Assembly: GCF_000429785.1 (NCBI RefSeq)
Contig: NZ_KE386951.1
Coordinates: 336,009-400,008, forward strand
Direction: 5' to 3'
DNA length: 64,000 nucleotides
DNA from: Chitinibacter tainanensis DSM 15459
GTDB taxonomy: Bacteria; Pseudomonadota; Gammaproteobacteria; Burkholderiales; Chitinibacteraceae
In this document: positions 35,101 through 44,619 of the stretch, in pieces
Position numbering within the stretch: the first letter of the stretch is position 1
Layout: every line of letters starts with the position of its first letter
The notes under the pieces: generated by a model
What the model was told of the DNA's origin: nothing
The model's input: only the letters and a program-made list of their open reading frames with translations
Databases searched by the model: none
Position numbers and translations under genes: made by a program

Positions 35101-38100
35101 GAATTTCTGGGTTTGCCTGCTTTGATTCTGGTCTTCACCTGCAGTGAGTGTTATGGCTTTAGCGGTTGCGGCAATATCGCCGGTCATGGCCGTCACATCA
35201 CTACCCGCTACTTTTAATGTATTGCCCGCCTGCAATGTCACATTGCCTTTTTCACTGCCTACCATACTGCGACTCTGGCTTTGTTGAGTTCCCTCCTGCT
35301 CAGAGTCACTAGACTGGCGTTGCTTGCCATAGGTGAAGCTCAAGCCACCATTGCTCATAAAGCCTTTGGTGGTGACTTGCTTGAAGTGGTTTTCGGTATA
35401 GGTGTCTGTGGCGGCCGCGATTGTTAGATCATTTTTCGCAGACAGATTAACGTCTTGAGTTGCGGCAATTTGACTCCCAACGATGCTCAAGTCATGGCCA
35501 GCCTGAATCGCAACTTGATCGCCACTGAAAGTGGTACTGATCGACTGGGTAGCATCTCGTTGGTCGCGAGTGAGGGTCGTCGTGGTTTTTAAAGTCCCCT
35601 TATTGCGGATTTCATGGCCTTCGCTGTAATTGGTACTTGCCTGCCCTGCCTCAATTCGAATGTCATTTTTTGCCAGCGCTGAGATCGTCCCCTGCTCGCT
35701 CGTCACCGTGGCTGCGCGAGCGACTATATTATTGCCTGCTGCAAGTTGAATGCTGCCAGCGGCCTGAATTGTGCTACCGACTTCTTGGCTGCCACCTTGT
35801 TTTAGATAGTTCGTTGCATTGCGAACATTGTTTTCTTGAATTTCAGTTTGTACCGTTTTCAAACTCAAATCGCGTCCAGCCACCAGCTGGGTATTTCCTT
35901 GCTGGCCCTGATTGGTCACTTGGGCCGCCGCAAGGGTGAGATCACGCCCAGCACTTACAAGCAAATTGGTGCTAGGAACATCCGCCCCGCGGATGTACAA
36001 GCCGGCAACCCGATCTAGCTGAGTGCGCTTAAAGCTTGATGCCCCAACCTGATTAGCGCCTGATTGCGTGGTGCTCTCAATAGTTAGATCACGTCCGGCA
36101 GTCAGCACCAAATTACGATTTGCTTCAATTAAACCACCCAGATTTTGTAGGTCATTTTTGGCAGTTAATGCCACATCTGCTGCACTGATTCGTCCACCCA
36201 GGTTTTTTACATTTTCTGCCGTAAGTGCCACCACTTGGCGACCCGCAATCGTGCCACCATTTTGCAGATCCCCTGCTACTTTAAGATCAACGCTATCTCC
36301 CGCGATCAGCGTTCCATCACCTTTGAGATCACCAGGTTGTACCTTGACGTACACCTGCGGGACCAACACACGAGTCGGAGTACCATCCGCAAGGACAACT
36401 TCTTTTTCAACTAACCAAACAATGTCGCTGCTCAGCTGGGCCATTTGCTCTGCGCTCAGCGCGACGCCGGGACGAAGTTGCCATTGCTTGGCAAATGCGA
36501 CACCGTTATCCATTAAGGCCTGATATTGAGTTTCATCGTTGGCATAGCTGGCAAGGAATCGTCGCCCGGTGAGTTGAGCAATTTGCTCACGAACCAGCTT
36601 TTGTTCGTAAAAGCCATCACCTAAACGTTTTTGGATCGTCGTTGGGTCAGTGCGCAATGCACTTAGCATGTAATCAGAGCCCAACCAATTGCGATAATTT
36701 GCAAAGCGGGGATCGGTTTCAATCAAAAAACCACTCGCCGTATTAGGGTTTTGTTTAAACAGACTGTTATTAGGCAGGTTCACATTCGGATTGGCCGTAC
36801 GAATCACACGGCTTAATCCAGCCGTTGCCTGCGTATTTATCACCGGAACTTCGGTGATGCGGTTAATCGGCTGGCCATCACGTACAAGCACCGAAACTGG
36901 CTGAACCCCACTCGTTGCGGCAGCGATCAAAGAACGCGACAGTGCTGAAGCCCCCTGACTTGAGCTTGCAAACTGTGCGTTTCCTTTTAGCTCGCTCACG
37001 GCTAAATCGATAGTAGTAACCTGATCGGCTGGCGCATAAGCAATTGCAGCATCCCAATCGCGTTGGTGATAACGTTTCAAGCCGCCACGCCAGCGACTGC
37101 GTGTCGCTTGACTTGTGCCTACTTCGTGAATAATGCGCTGCCCGGTTGCGGCAACATTGGATAGATTACCCAAGTCTCCACTTAAGGTGCCGCCGGCGAT
37201 AATCTGGCTCTTGTCGTTGAGCAACTGGCCGCCCTGCAAAACCATCTGTCCCCCAGAAAGAATTTTTCCGGGATCAGAACTAAGCACGCGGGTTTCAGCC
37301 TCGCTGTGCGTCACTTGATACTGGGTCCAAGCCTTGATTTCGGTAGATGAGAAACCACTGTTATAAGCGTCAACCTTCTCATCTAATAAATCATATTTTG
37401 CTTCTGTATCGGTAATCCAGCTTTGATAAGAGGCGTTATAGCTTTGCCACGCTGTGGTATAAGCCGCTTGTTGCGTATTGAATTGCTGCAGGTCATTGTT
37501 ATACAAGGCGCATGCAGCCGCATCATATCCAGCACCTTGCACGCAACTATCCGCACGCGCCGCATCCGGCGCTACTGGCTTCGTCAACGCTGGCGCTTGC
37601 GGCTCCGCTGTGGGCGCACTGACTCCAAAATAAGCCCATGCTGGGTTACTTAATAAATCACTTGTTGTAAGTTTTCTTGCACAACTATCAGCAGCTTCGT
37701 CTTCTGAACAGAGTTCTGCACCAGGAGAGGAAATTGGCGACTGACCAAGCTGCCCGCCACCTTGAGCAGGTGGGTTAGTGGCCCATCGATACAAACCTGC
37801 ACGACTCCAATTCTGCCAAACAAAATTACTGAGTAGGTATTTGTTTGGATTACCTGTCGGCTGAATATAGGTCTGGGCAACAGGGGCAACTGTTTGGACC
37901 AGTTGGGTACTAAAATTGGCGTTACTATTTGTGAGATAGTTTGCGCCTAGCTGCATCGCCCCCAGCGATTCAATCGTTGCACCGCGGTTAACCACCGCAC
38001 CGGCTGCGCCAGTGGCTTGCCAATTGCTACCCATCGCGCCACCGATAACCAGATCACCCGCACTGAAGATCAAACCGTGATCTGTATTATTAATAGTGCC

Positions 38101-41100
38101 TGCAGCAATATCTAATCTTGACCGAGCCGCGATGACCGCAGCAAGACCGTTTTCTGCGCCATTATTCAACACGTTGGCCTGGATAGCTAAGTGATCGCCA
38201 TAAATCCGACCCGTGCCGAGGTTATTCAAAGTCGCGGCGGAAAGACGTGTTTCAACGCCATCGATCAACCCGCGATTAGTTAGGGTCCCCGTGGCGACTA
38301 CTTTTGTCGATCCCGCCGAGATTTCTCCCACCGCAGTATTATCAATATGGTTAGCGGTCAACACTAGTTGATCTGCACTGAGGAGCCGCCCCTGATTCGT
38401 GAGGGTGCCTGTGGCTTCTACTTTGGCAAGACCTTGAGCTTGAAGAACACCTGAATGGGTGTAATCTCCGTGTGCTTTAAGGGTCAAATCACCTTTGCTT
38501 AATAGCTGCCCCGCTCCCGTTAAGGTTGCGGTATTGATCTGTAACTCCTGCCCTGCAATCACACTACCTTGAGTGTTGCTAAAAGCTAATTGGTTACTTG
38601 GCGCTTGGCTGGTGATCGTGCCTTTACTACCAGCGGATACCAAGCCTTGGTTATTGTTAAGACTATTAGTACTAAGCAGGCTTAGCTCAGCTTCTGCTCG
38701 AATTGCACCTTGCTGATTCTCAATTTGCTGGGCTGAGATCGAGAGCTGCTGGCCTTCAAGCCCCTGGTTACTCAATACGGTGCTTTGGTTGTCCACCATC
38801 TGGGCATTCAACTGCAACTTTTGTCCAGATCGAATCAAACTATTCCGGTTCGAAATCGAATTAGCACTAACGGTGACATCCGATATCGATTGAATTTGCC
38901 CGCCGAGGTTATTCAGCGACTGAGCTTGCAGTGCAATCTGGGCCTCACTGCTTATGGTTCCACCATTTTGAATCTCATGCTCGGCTCTAACCTCCAGGGC
39001 ACCTTTACTGCCAATAAAACCTGCAGTATTGGTGAGATCACCGGCACTAAGTTGCACACTTTCAGCGCCAATGATGCCTTTTGCGCTACCTGAATTGGTA
39101 TTCAAGAGTGCTGCGCCATGAGTGTTGATGCTTAATATTGTTTTCGCATGAACAAGCCCGCTGTCGTTATCAAACTTTCCAGAGTTGACGGTGACTTGGC
39201 CAGTGGCCTGCAAAACCCCGTTTTGATTGTTGAGTTCGCCACCGTGTGTATCGATATCTATCTGTGTCGCTTGAACAATCCCAGTCTGATTGGCTAGGTT
39301 GGCACTTTTGATGGTTAGCGACTGAGCCGCTTCGATCCGCCCCTGAGTATTAATAAGGCCTGCGTTTGCACCGGCTCTAACTTGGCCAGAAACAGAGCCA
39401 ATCGTCCCTTGATGATTATCGATTTGATGGGCATTTAGGGACAGATTTTGCGCAGCAGCCAGTGTCCCTTCTTGATTCAAGAATTCCTGAGCAACCTTCG
39501 CCTCTATGGCAGCAGCAGAAGTTAGTTTACCTCCACGGTTATCAACCGATTGAGCGGTTATGCTCAATTGCTCGCCGGCGTAAATACTGCCAGCATTTGG
39601 GCCAAATTTACTATTATCAATGCGACCTAAAGCTAAAAGCTCTAGCGTGCCCACGCTTTGTAGCACACCACCCTGGTTATTAAGGCTACCAGTACTCAGT
39701 GCAGCACGCCCATTACTGACAAATGCACCATTTGTATTATCTAGAGCGCTACGCGCCACGATATTTGCGCTTTCGTTCCCAGTGCTAATAATTTGACCAG
39801 CGCGATTTGAAACATGCTCTGCAGTTAGGTCTATTTTCTTAGCGAGTGTTTTTGCTTCACTCAAATCCAAGCGAGTAGCTTGGATCTCGAGGCTAGCGTT
39901 GCTTTGGATCTGGCCAGCAGCCCCCGCAAAGTTATTAGTCACGATGGTGGCCGAGCCCGAACCAACATGTTCGATTTTGCCTCGGGTGTTTATGACTTCA
40001 GAGCCTGCGATCTGCAACCGTTGGCTATTGGTAGCAATGAGCCCCGCCTCATTATTGATTGCGCCAGGCGTTTGAAGGCGAAGATCACCTGTGCCCGTTT
40101 GAATAATTGTGCCTGCAATATTCGATAGCGCTTCAGCCTGAACATTCACTTGCTCAGCCGATAGCTTGGCACCATCCGTGATTAGACGTTGCGAGGCTTG
40201 CAAGTCCAATTGCTGTGAAGCCATGACCTCTGCTTTGTTAAGGTCAAGATTTGTCGTGTTGGCTGACAATTTGACCGTAGCCGCACCAGTATGGCTATTT
40301 CCTAGATTAACTGTGCCGGCGAGCATAGTCAGCTGATTCCCGGACAAGTTTTGACCACTTGCAATAATCGAACCGCGTGAGTTCAGGCTAAGCACGCCCG
40401 ACTCAGTGAGCGTCCCTTGCTCATTTAAACCGGCGGCTAAAACCCCGACACTTCGGATTTCACTTCCCGCGGAAGTGGCCTGGATGTTGAGATTTCCTTG
40501 AGCGGCAAGCGTACCCTGATTATTGACCGATCCTGTGGTCGTCAGCGACGTATTGGATTTGGCATAGACGGTGCCTACATTTTCTAAACCCTGACTGGTG
40601 TCAATTTGAATGTGTTGGCTACTGCTTATCGCCCCAGCGTTAACGAGCTTACCGTCTAACGTGATGGCAACATCACCGGCCATAGCACCGATCTGACCTG
40701 AATTTCGTACTCCAAGTCCGGACTCGGTGCCCACTAAATGAATTTTTCCAGCATACATGCCACCAAGCTGAGCGACATCAATCGCATAGCTTGGCGCGCT
40801 TCCGGTGCCTGCAGTAGGTATCGCAGAACCCTCAGCTGAAATTTGGCTTGCCCCCGCCACTACGCGCAGATCGTTGGCCCAAACACCTGCATTAACTTGA
40901 ATTGCTCTGGCGATGAGGTCTGTGTAATCGGTTTGCCGTGCATCTAACCCATTTCCCAAGATACTAATCGTGCCTTGAGTAACTCGAAAACCATCCAGAT
41001 TACCGCCACTCATCATGGCAGAGCCTGTCGTTAATGTTGCACGGCTAGCATTAATAAATCCGCAACCATCACAACTTATACCAGCTGGATTGGCGATAAT

Positions 41101-41622
41101 AACTTGCGCCCGACTACCTGCCACTTCAAGATAGCCACGAAGTTGACTCGGATTACTGCCCGTAACCTCGTTCAAGATCACCCGCGCAGTCCCTTTTGCC
41201 AGCCAAGGATTGCCCTGGACCCACCCACCCAGTTGGGATTGCACGTTCCCGCGAGAGTTGTTCAGTACCACACCAGCAGGATCAACATCGAATTGTTTGT
41301 ATGTGTTTCGAGAGACGCCAGCTGCACTTGGCGTCTGAATATTGACTTGGGTTACTCCATTACTGGTGGTGAGTACAGTGGGCTGCTGAGATTTAGGGGC
41401 ATTCGGATCTGTAACGACCTGAGCCTGCACACCGGTCAACATAATCATACCGAGCGCAGCACATAACGCGTGCCGAATTGGTTTGAGTGTTTGCCAAAAA
41501 GCAGCCCCTTGTTGACCTTGAGCATCGGTTGTGGTTTTACCCTGGGCCGGAGTATTTTCTGCCACGACCATTAATTGTCCACGGCTCTGATTAAATACAA
41601 TCCGGTACATGTTCTTATTCAT
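32164..41622 (-). CDS. cdiA: CdiA: contact-dependent growth inhibition filamentous toxin
   Basis: 3152 aa. An extended signal peptide (MNKNMYRIVFNQSRG..., to ~67) leads to a two-partner-secretion domain (~70-310, NPAGISCDGCGFINASRATL). Hemagglutinin FHA-1 repeats follow to ~1240, then a Tyr/Pro-rich and receptor-binding type region (~1250-1850). FHA-2 repeats (~1900-2450) precede a pretoxin region with the MENNYLS version of the VENN motif near 2816. The variable tip (~2820-3152) carries an HNH-nuclease-like pattern (MPVDHIYS..., GNFQPLPQTFNSSKGSK), so a DNase is likely. CdiB exports it, and the tip is delivered into touching cells. The cdiI gene follows after 2 bp. Confidence 0.92.
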   Translation of the reverse strand: MNKNMYRIVFNQSRGQLMVVAENTPAQGKTTTDAQGQQGAAFWQTLKPIRHALCAALGMIMLTGVQAQVVTDPNAPKSQQPTVLTTSNGVTQVNIQTPSAAGVSRNTYKQFDVDPAGVVLNNSRGNVQSQLGGWVQGNPWLAKGTARVILNEVTGSNPSQLRGYLEVAGSRAQVIIANPAGISCDGCGFINASRATLTTGSAMMSGGNLDGFRVTQGTISILGNGLDARQTDYTDLIARAIQVNAGVWANDLRVVAGASQISAEGSAIPTAGTGSAPSYAIDVAQLGGMYAGKIHLVGTESGLGVRNSGQIGAMAGDVAITLDGKLVNAGAISSSQHIQIDTSQGLENVGTVYAKSNTSLTTTGSVNNQGTLAAQGNLNIQATSAGSEIRSVGVLAAGLNEQGTLTESGVLSLNSRGSIIASGQNLSGNQLTMLAGTVNLGNSHTGAATVKLSANTTNLDLNKAEVMASQQLDLQASQRLITDGAKLSAEQVNVQAEALSNIAGTIIQTGTGDLRLQTPGAINNEAGLIATNSQRLQIAGSEVINTRGKIEHVGSGSATIVTNNFAGAAGQIQSNASLEIQATRLDLSEAKTLAKKIDLTAEHVSNRAGQIISTGNESANIVARSALDNTNGAFVSNGRAALSTGSLNNQGGVLQSVGTLELLALGRIDNSKFGPNAGSIYAGEQLSITAQSVDNRGGKLTSAAAIEAKVAQEFLNQEGTLAAAQNLSLNAHQIDNHQGTIGSVSGQVRAGANAGLINTQGRIEAAQSLTIKSANLANQTGIVQATQIDIDTHGGELNNQNGVLQATGQVTVNSGKFDNDSGLVHAKTILSINTHGAALLNTNSGSAKGIIGAESVQLSAGDLTNTAGFIGSKGALEVRAEHEIQNGGTISSEAQIALQAQSLNNLGGQIQSISDVTVSANSISNRNSLIRSGQKLQLNAQMVDNQSTVLSNQGLEGQQLSISAQQIENQQGAIRAEAELSLLSTNSLNNNQGLVSAGSKGTITSQAPSNQLAFSNTQGSVIAGQELQINTATLTGAGQLLSKGDLTLKAHGDYTHSGVLQAQGLAKVEATGTLTNQGRLLSADQLVLTANHIDNTAVGEISAGSTKVVATGTLTNRGLIDGVETRLSAATLNNLGTGRIYGDHLAIQANVLNNGAENGLAAVIAARSRLDIAAGTINNTDHGLIFSAGDLVIGGAMGSNWQATGAAGAVVNRGATIESLGAMQLGANYLTNSNANFSTQLVQTVAPVAQTYIQPTGNPNKYLLSNFVWQNWSRAGLYRWATNPPAQGGGQLGQSPISSPGAELCSEDEAADSCARKLTTSDLLSNPAWAYFGVSAPTAEPQAPALTKPVAPDAARADSCVQGAGYDAAACALYNNDLQQFNTQQAAYTTAWQSYNASYQSWITDTEAKYDLLDEKVDAYNSGFSSTEIKAWTQYQVTHSEAETRVLSSDPGKILSGGQMVLQGGQLLNDKSQIIAGGTLSGDLGNLSNVAATGQRIIHEVGTSQATRSRWRGGLKRYHQRDWDAAIAYAPADQVTTIDLAVSELKGNAQFASSSQGASALSRSLIAAATSGVQPVSVLVRDGQPINRITEVPVINTQATAGLSRVIRTANPNVNLPNNSLFKQNPNTASGFLIETDPRFANYRNWLGSDYMLSALRTDPTTIQKRLGDGFYEQKLVREQIAQLTGRRFLASYANDETQYQALMDNGVAFAKQWQLRPGVALSAEQMAQLSSDIVWLVEKEVVLADGTPTRVLVPQVYVKVQPGDLKGDGTLIAGDSVDLKVAGDLQNGGTIAGRQVVALTAENVKNLGGRISAADVALTAKNDLQNLGGLIEANRNLVLTAGRDLTIESTTQSGANQVGASSFKRTQLDRVAGLYIRGADVPSTNLLVSAGRDLTLAAAQVTNQGQQGNTQLVAGRDLSLKTVQTEIQENNVRNATNYLKQGGSQEVGSTIQAAGSIQLAAGNNIVARAATVTSEQGTISALAKNDIRIEAGQASTNYSEGHEIRNKGTLKTTTTLTRDQRDATQSISTTFSGDQVAIQAGHDLSIVGSQIAATQDVNLSAKNDLTIAAATDTYTENHFKQVTTKGFMSNGGLSFTYGKQRQSSDSEQEGTQQSQSRSMVGSEKGNVTLQAGNTLKVAGSDVTAMTGDIAATAKAITLTAGEDQNQSRQTQKFEQKGLTVAITSPVITAIQTTADMGKIASKTKDGRVALIAGATAGFAAKNGYDAYQSGSKKLGGVNVSISFGQSKSESTTTTDSSTQSASYLTAGGNLKLNATGAGKDSDINVVGSQLRAGKDLMLAADGDITLQAARNTNETRSKNSSSSSSLGVSVGTDVPFSVTASANKSKGNGNGNDLEWQNSQLTAGNTLTLKSGGDTNLIGASASGKQIVADVRGNLNIESLQDTSKYDSQQKSIGGSISVGAGKVSGSLNAGRDKMHADYAAVNEQSGLKAGDGGFNITVKGNTDLKGAVITSSAEESKNQLTTGSLTVSDIKNHAEYNASSMGLGVGVGDVGKTIDGLMSTGGQVVPGTEKSGDGLKANTPILLSASGDESSTTQSAIATGKITITNEVQQQQLTGKAADETVARLNRDTNNTAGKLNNNFDKAQVEEAFTVTKAFINETSTFVANRAKEAAKAKQEYDQAVKDGADVTTLERLKTVKEDAEKWGPGGTYGQAITVFQAAAGGNVTGGMTNLVQNAVVAYVQSLAAEEVKKIADSFMKDGKETADSQNIRTALHALVGCAGAAATGQSCNSAAVGAASSVVLNNLISEIQKTDAEHMTAEQKENRKNLVGTVIGGIVAAAGGDAVVANSAAQIEMENNYLSPSEKQKLIQAEKNCSFSNKAACDSRDKLKKLDRDRNTQLAQEISSCKTEAECQKVAIKITELLQQEKNYQALLNTGAGGCSQVVIGCTPEKYASLVADRQRQLELTRNDIQALTKLGNKAVDPLKIGEKPLVPVIWEDLLIPGLKGATNLTGRVVESWLEKTAVKETWQATSNLSPRVFVGQDVSNAFGQGGAVINGRYIRSVPEDISASYQGMGYLDPLSNTFKPAPLGKTMPVDHIYSVRKIQERPGFNRLTVDDQISIIHDRIDVGNFQPLPQTFNSSKGSKLDWSFYKDQPLDPVYKQNLINRQMEIEVEIQRYINQRLKQYKSGK

Positions 41623-41725
41623 TGCTCAAAGTCCAACGTTGCTGCGCACAAGCGACCCGACTGGTCATTTATGTCGATGATTTAAAGAAAAATAAGATGG
41701 CAAAAATCGCCAAAAAGTAATTAAT

Positions 41726-43492
41726 TTAATACGTCCAATTCAGATTAAAACCGGCTGTGGTTTTAGCGGTCTTAAAACCAGTGGGCTTGTAAATTGGTTT
41801 TCCGGCAAATATTTCGTAACTCCAATTCGCGTATCCGCCACGCAAACCGATTACGCCCCCGGCCAGTGAGTCCCCAAGCAGGTATTGGGTAGATGGGCCC
41901 CCGACTGCGCCATAATCAGCGGCAATAAAAAACTCATGCCCACTGTCCCCGAGTGACAGGACAAGATCATTCCTAACCAACCAGCCGCGCTCACCAATCA
42001 GTGAACTTTCACCGTCAAATCCACGCACGGTATATCGGCCACCAATTGAAAAACGATCTTGTGGCACCAGCGGCGTTCGATTCATTTGCCAGCGCCAATT
42101 GGCGCTGTAGCGTAATCGTTGTTCAAATATCGAAAATGGCACGACGAGAGCCAGGTCGGTATTCCAAACTTCCAGCCGCGAAGTGCCTTCTCCGAATTGC
42201 TCCTCAGGTGCCTCGAGAGCATTCATAGCACCTGTACCACGACGGTAAGTCACAGCAAAATCTAAGGTATTACTACCGATAAACTCACGATGATTTAGAC
42301 CGGCTTCCCAACCCGCAACTTTCCGCCGCTGCACCTCAACCTCAGTGTCATCGATGTAGTTTTTGGACCCGCGCCACCAACCACGGAATGAGGCAGTGGT
42401 TTTTCGAACCGCATCGCGCCAAATCAATCGGGAAACTTTGAGGTCTGCATTTCGACTATTGCCGCTATAGCGATATTCTTGATTAGCCCCAGCAACTGAC
42501 TGAAAATACTGGCTACCACTTGTACTTGCACTGAAGAGCCAATACCCATACGGAATTGAGTAATGGAAAGTGTAGCCACGTGTACCCCGAGCCCCCTCTT
42601 CACCGCCGCCAAGATCATGATTTAACGAAACGTAAAAGAGATCATTGAGGGTCCACCAATGGTCATACGAAATTGTCATACTGCCTTGGAATTTGCCAGT
42701 TGATTGACTACCCGAATCATCGACGGACAAATTCATGCGCAGCGGTATTTCCCGCTGCTGCCATGTAATCACTAAGTCACTTTGACCTGCCTCTGCAGCC
42801 TGCCCTTCGGCAGGTACGATTTGTATATCAGCCTCAACAGTGGGTACCCGCTTAAAATTCTCAAGCGCCTGTTCGATATCTCTTAGATTGAGTAGGTCAC
42901 CTGCCCTTAATGGAACAGCATTCCATTGTGTTGCTCGGGTAGAAACATCATCGGCAAAGCGCACCGCTCTCACTGTCCCAGGAATAAGAGTTAACTCCAA
43001 AATGCCACTGGTTAGCTCTTGTGGCGCAGCGAGGACACGTGTAGTGACATAACCCCGATCAATAATGGCGTTTTGTATCCGACTCATGATCAAGTTAATG
43101 CCCTGCGAACCGAGGCACCGGGGAACAGCTAAGTCATTTTTTAGGCTAGCGGCCGAGATTGCCCACTCAAACTGTTTAGCACGCACCCCGACCAACTCTA
43201 TACGTCGGATATCAAAACACGGGGCTTCATTTGAGGGAATCACCCCACTCGGTGCTGACTGTTGAGGGCGCTCTAAGCGAACATCGGGTGAGTCCGGTTG
43301 CTTCAACTTGAGCTGACGTTCTCGCTCTTGCTGACGGAGCAACTCCTGAGTGTTGCTCTCGAATGGATTGAAGAGCGCTTCGGCTGATGCCGCCTTAACA
43401 GCGAAGACAACAGATGCGACAACACAGAAAAACTTACGATCTAAAAACAAAATCAAAAACCAATGAAAGAATTTCAATAACAGAGTAAGCAA
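41726..43492 (-). CDS. cdiB: CdiB: two-partner secretion outer-membrane transporter (ShlB/FhaC family)
   Basis: 588 aa. A signal peptide ends near AASAEA. A periplasmic H1 plug-like helix (Gln/Arg-rich, ~45-75) follows, then two POTRA domains (~90-250; FDIRRIELVG, IQNAIIDRGYVTTRVLAAPQ). A 16-strand beta-barrel (~260-588) contains the loop-6 tip as VRGFDG and ends in the terminal aromatic residue Y. It threads CdiA through the outer membrane. The start looks like TTG at 43492; no ATG precedes the signal core, so the exact start is uncertain. The B-A-I gene order follows the E. coli type, not the Burkholderia A-I-B type. Confidence 0.92.
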   Translation of the reverse strand: MLTLLLKFFHWFLILFLDRKFFCVVASVVFAVKAASAEALFNPFESNTQELLRQQERERQLKLKQPDSPDVRLERPQQSAPSGVIPSNEAPCFDIRRIELVGVRAKQFEWAISAASLKNDLAVPRCLGSQGINLIMSRIQNAIIDRGYVTTRVLAAPQELTSGILELTLIPGTVRAVRFADDVSTRATQWNAVPLRAGDLLNLRDIEQALENFKRVPTVEADIQIVPAEGQAAEAGQSDLVITWQQREIPLRMNLSVDDSGSQSTGKFQGSMTISYDHWWTLNDLFYVSLNHDLGGGEEGARGTRGYTFHYSIPYGYWLFSASTSGSQYFQSVAGANQEYRYSGNSRNADLKVSRLIWRDAVRKTTASFRGWWRGSKNYIDDTEVEVQRRKVAGWEAGLNHREFIGSNTLDFAVTYRRGTGAMNALEAPEEQFGEGTSRLEVWNTDLALVVPFSIFEQRLRYSANWRWQMNRTPLVPQDRFSIGGRYTVRGFDGESSLIGERGWLVRNDLVLSLGDSGHEFFIAADYGAVGGPSTQYLLGDSLAGGVIGLRGGYANWSYEIFAGKPIYKPTGFKTAKTTAGFNLNWTY

Positions 43493-43722
43493 ACAACCCC
43501 AAGTCGTGGTTTGACGTCGCCCGAACCCGCATATCTAGAGCTTCGAGCACCTAGACAAGACACATCAGACACAACATAAGACTTTGCTTATAAACAAAAA
43601 TGGATGATGTCATATCAAAACACCACTTGCAAGCAAAGATAACGGGCAAGTAAGCATTGGTCAGACATGCCTGATGAGAAAGTATGCTTGCCACTTTTAA
43701 GTAAGATATTGGTATACCGCAA
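43493..43722. other. divergent intergenic region between cdiB and the recombinase module
   Basis: About 230 bp, AT-rich, without a convincing gene. It must hold the leftward cdi promoter and the rightward promoter of the recombinase module. A TTGCCA / TATACC pair with a 19-bp gap (43689-43719) is the only promoter-like pattern seen and is weak. Confidence 0.35.
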
Positions 43723-43887
43723 ATGAGCCACAACGGGCATCAGCGCAACTTACCCAAAGCGATCCAGCTCACAGGCGGAGTGAAAAACTGGTCAGTGAGC
43801 GCTATCGAAGTCGATCAAACTGGACACAGTCGCGGCATGCAACAAGACTTTCTGGGGGAGATCAAACAAAATAGTCATGCTTACTGA
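43723..43887 (+). CDS. small ORF upstream of the recombinase trio
   Basis: A 54-aa frame from ATG at 43723 (MSHNGHQRNLPKAIQ..., with WSVSAIEVDQTGHSR in the middle, ending NSHAY). It lies on the same strand 27 bp before the GTG of the next gene. No family is recognised. The middle is vaguely like the opening of the following protein, so it may be a separate small DNA-binding partner or a frame-shifted N-terminus. The coding assignment is uncertain. Confidence 0.4.
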   Translation: MSHNGHQRNLPKAIQLTGGVKNWSVSAIEVDQTGHSRGMQQDFLGEIKQNSHAY

Positions 43888-43914
43888 TAGCCCGAGTTTC
43901 AATCCGGTCTGCCA

Positions 43915-44619
43915 GTGAGTCTCATTGGTGTGATATGGGAATCTAGGTGGATGAATCGAGAGCAACCTCGCTTGATTGAAATCAGACTTGGGCAAATTGA
44001 AGCGCCCAGAGAGCCTGCTAAACGCTATGGCCAACTTCAAGCCGATCATCAACGAACGACCAGAATTCCCGTATGCAATCAGGATGAGCTTTACCTGCAG
44101 GCCTGCCTGAGTCCCATGATTGTCACAGGGGCTACTTCAAAAGCCTCTGATCAACAACGATACATTTTCATAGCTGGTTTTAGAACATTAGCGATGTGGC
44201 ATGATTTCATGGATGCCAATCCGATGCACAAAACTCAAGACCGTCCACTTCCAGCCATCCTTTTCCCAAAGCCGTCTCGAGAACAGCTCAAGCAGCTCCC
44301 ATTCTTCGAGACGTTTCTTAGCCCATTCACATCTCAGCTGAGCAAAGAAGATTTTGCACAGCTTTATTGGGCCCAACAAGATGAATCACAACCGGAAAAA
44401 AATGCGGCCAAGCAGGGGGCAATTGCGGAAATATATGGTTCGCAAAATCGCTTTTTGAAATACGCGCAGTTGACTCGCGCAACGCTAAGCCGGAAAAAGA
44501 AACTCATCAAACCGCAATCGCTTGAGACCTCCGTCATTTCAAGCGAACACCAAGGCCTCACGATGGATGATGCAACAGCGAACTTGTACGCGGCTCGAGA
44601 TCTGCGGATAGACGAATGA
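43915..44619 (+). CDS. ParB/Srx-fold-like DNA-binding protein, first gene of recombinase trio
   Basis: 234 aa from GTG at 43915; ATG at 43951 is another option. The N-terminal half reads LIEIRLGQIEAPREPAKRYG... then QQRYIFIAGFRTLAMWHD. This matches the outline of ParB-type nuclease-like domains (a q-I-x-P opening and an I-A-G-x-R-R-like core, here AGFRT). A possible helix-turn-helix follows (KQGAIAEIYGSQ...LTRATLSRKKK). The match is by eye and remote. The stop overlaps the start of the next gene by 4 bp. With the two following genes it forms one expression unit. Confidence 0.55.
   Translation: MSLIGVIWESRWMNREQPRLIEIRLGQIEAPREPAKRYGQLQADHQRTTRIPVCNQDELYLQACLSPMIVTGATSKASDQQRYIFIAGFRTLAMWHDFMDANPMHKTQDRPLPAILFPKPSREQLKQLPFFETFLSPFTSQLSKEDFAQLYWAQQDESQPEKNAAKQGAIAEIYGSQNRFLKYAQLTRATLSRKKKLIKPQSLETSVISSEHQGLTMDDATANLYAARDLRIDE

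Noticed and set aside
32164..41622. CRISPR or tandem-repeat array in the repeat-rich cdiA region
   Set aside because: The repeats are degenerate protein-level hemagglutinin repeats without constant spacers. No CRISPR-like array exists in the window.
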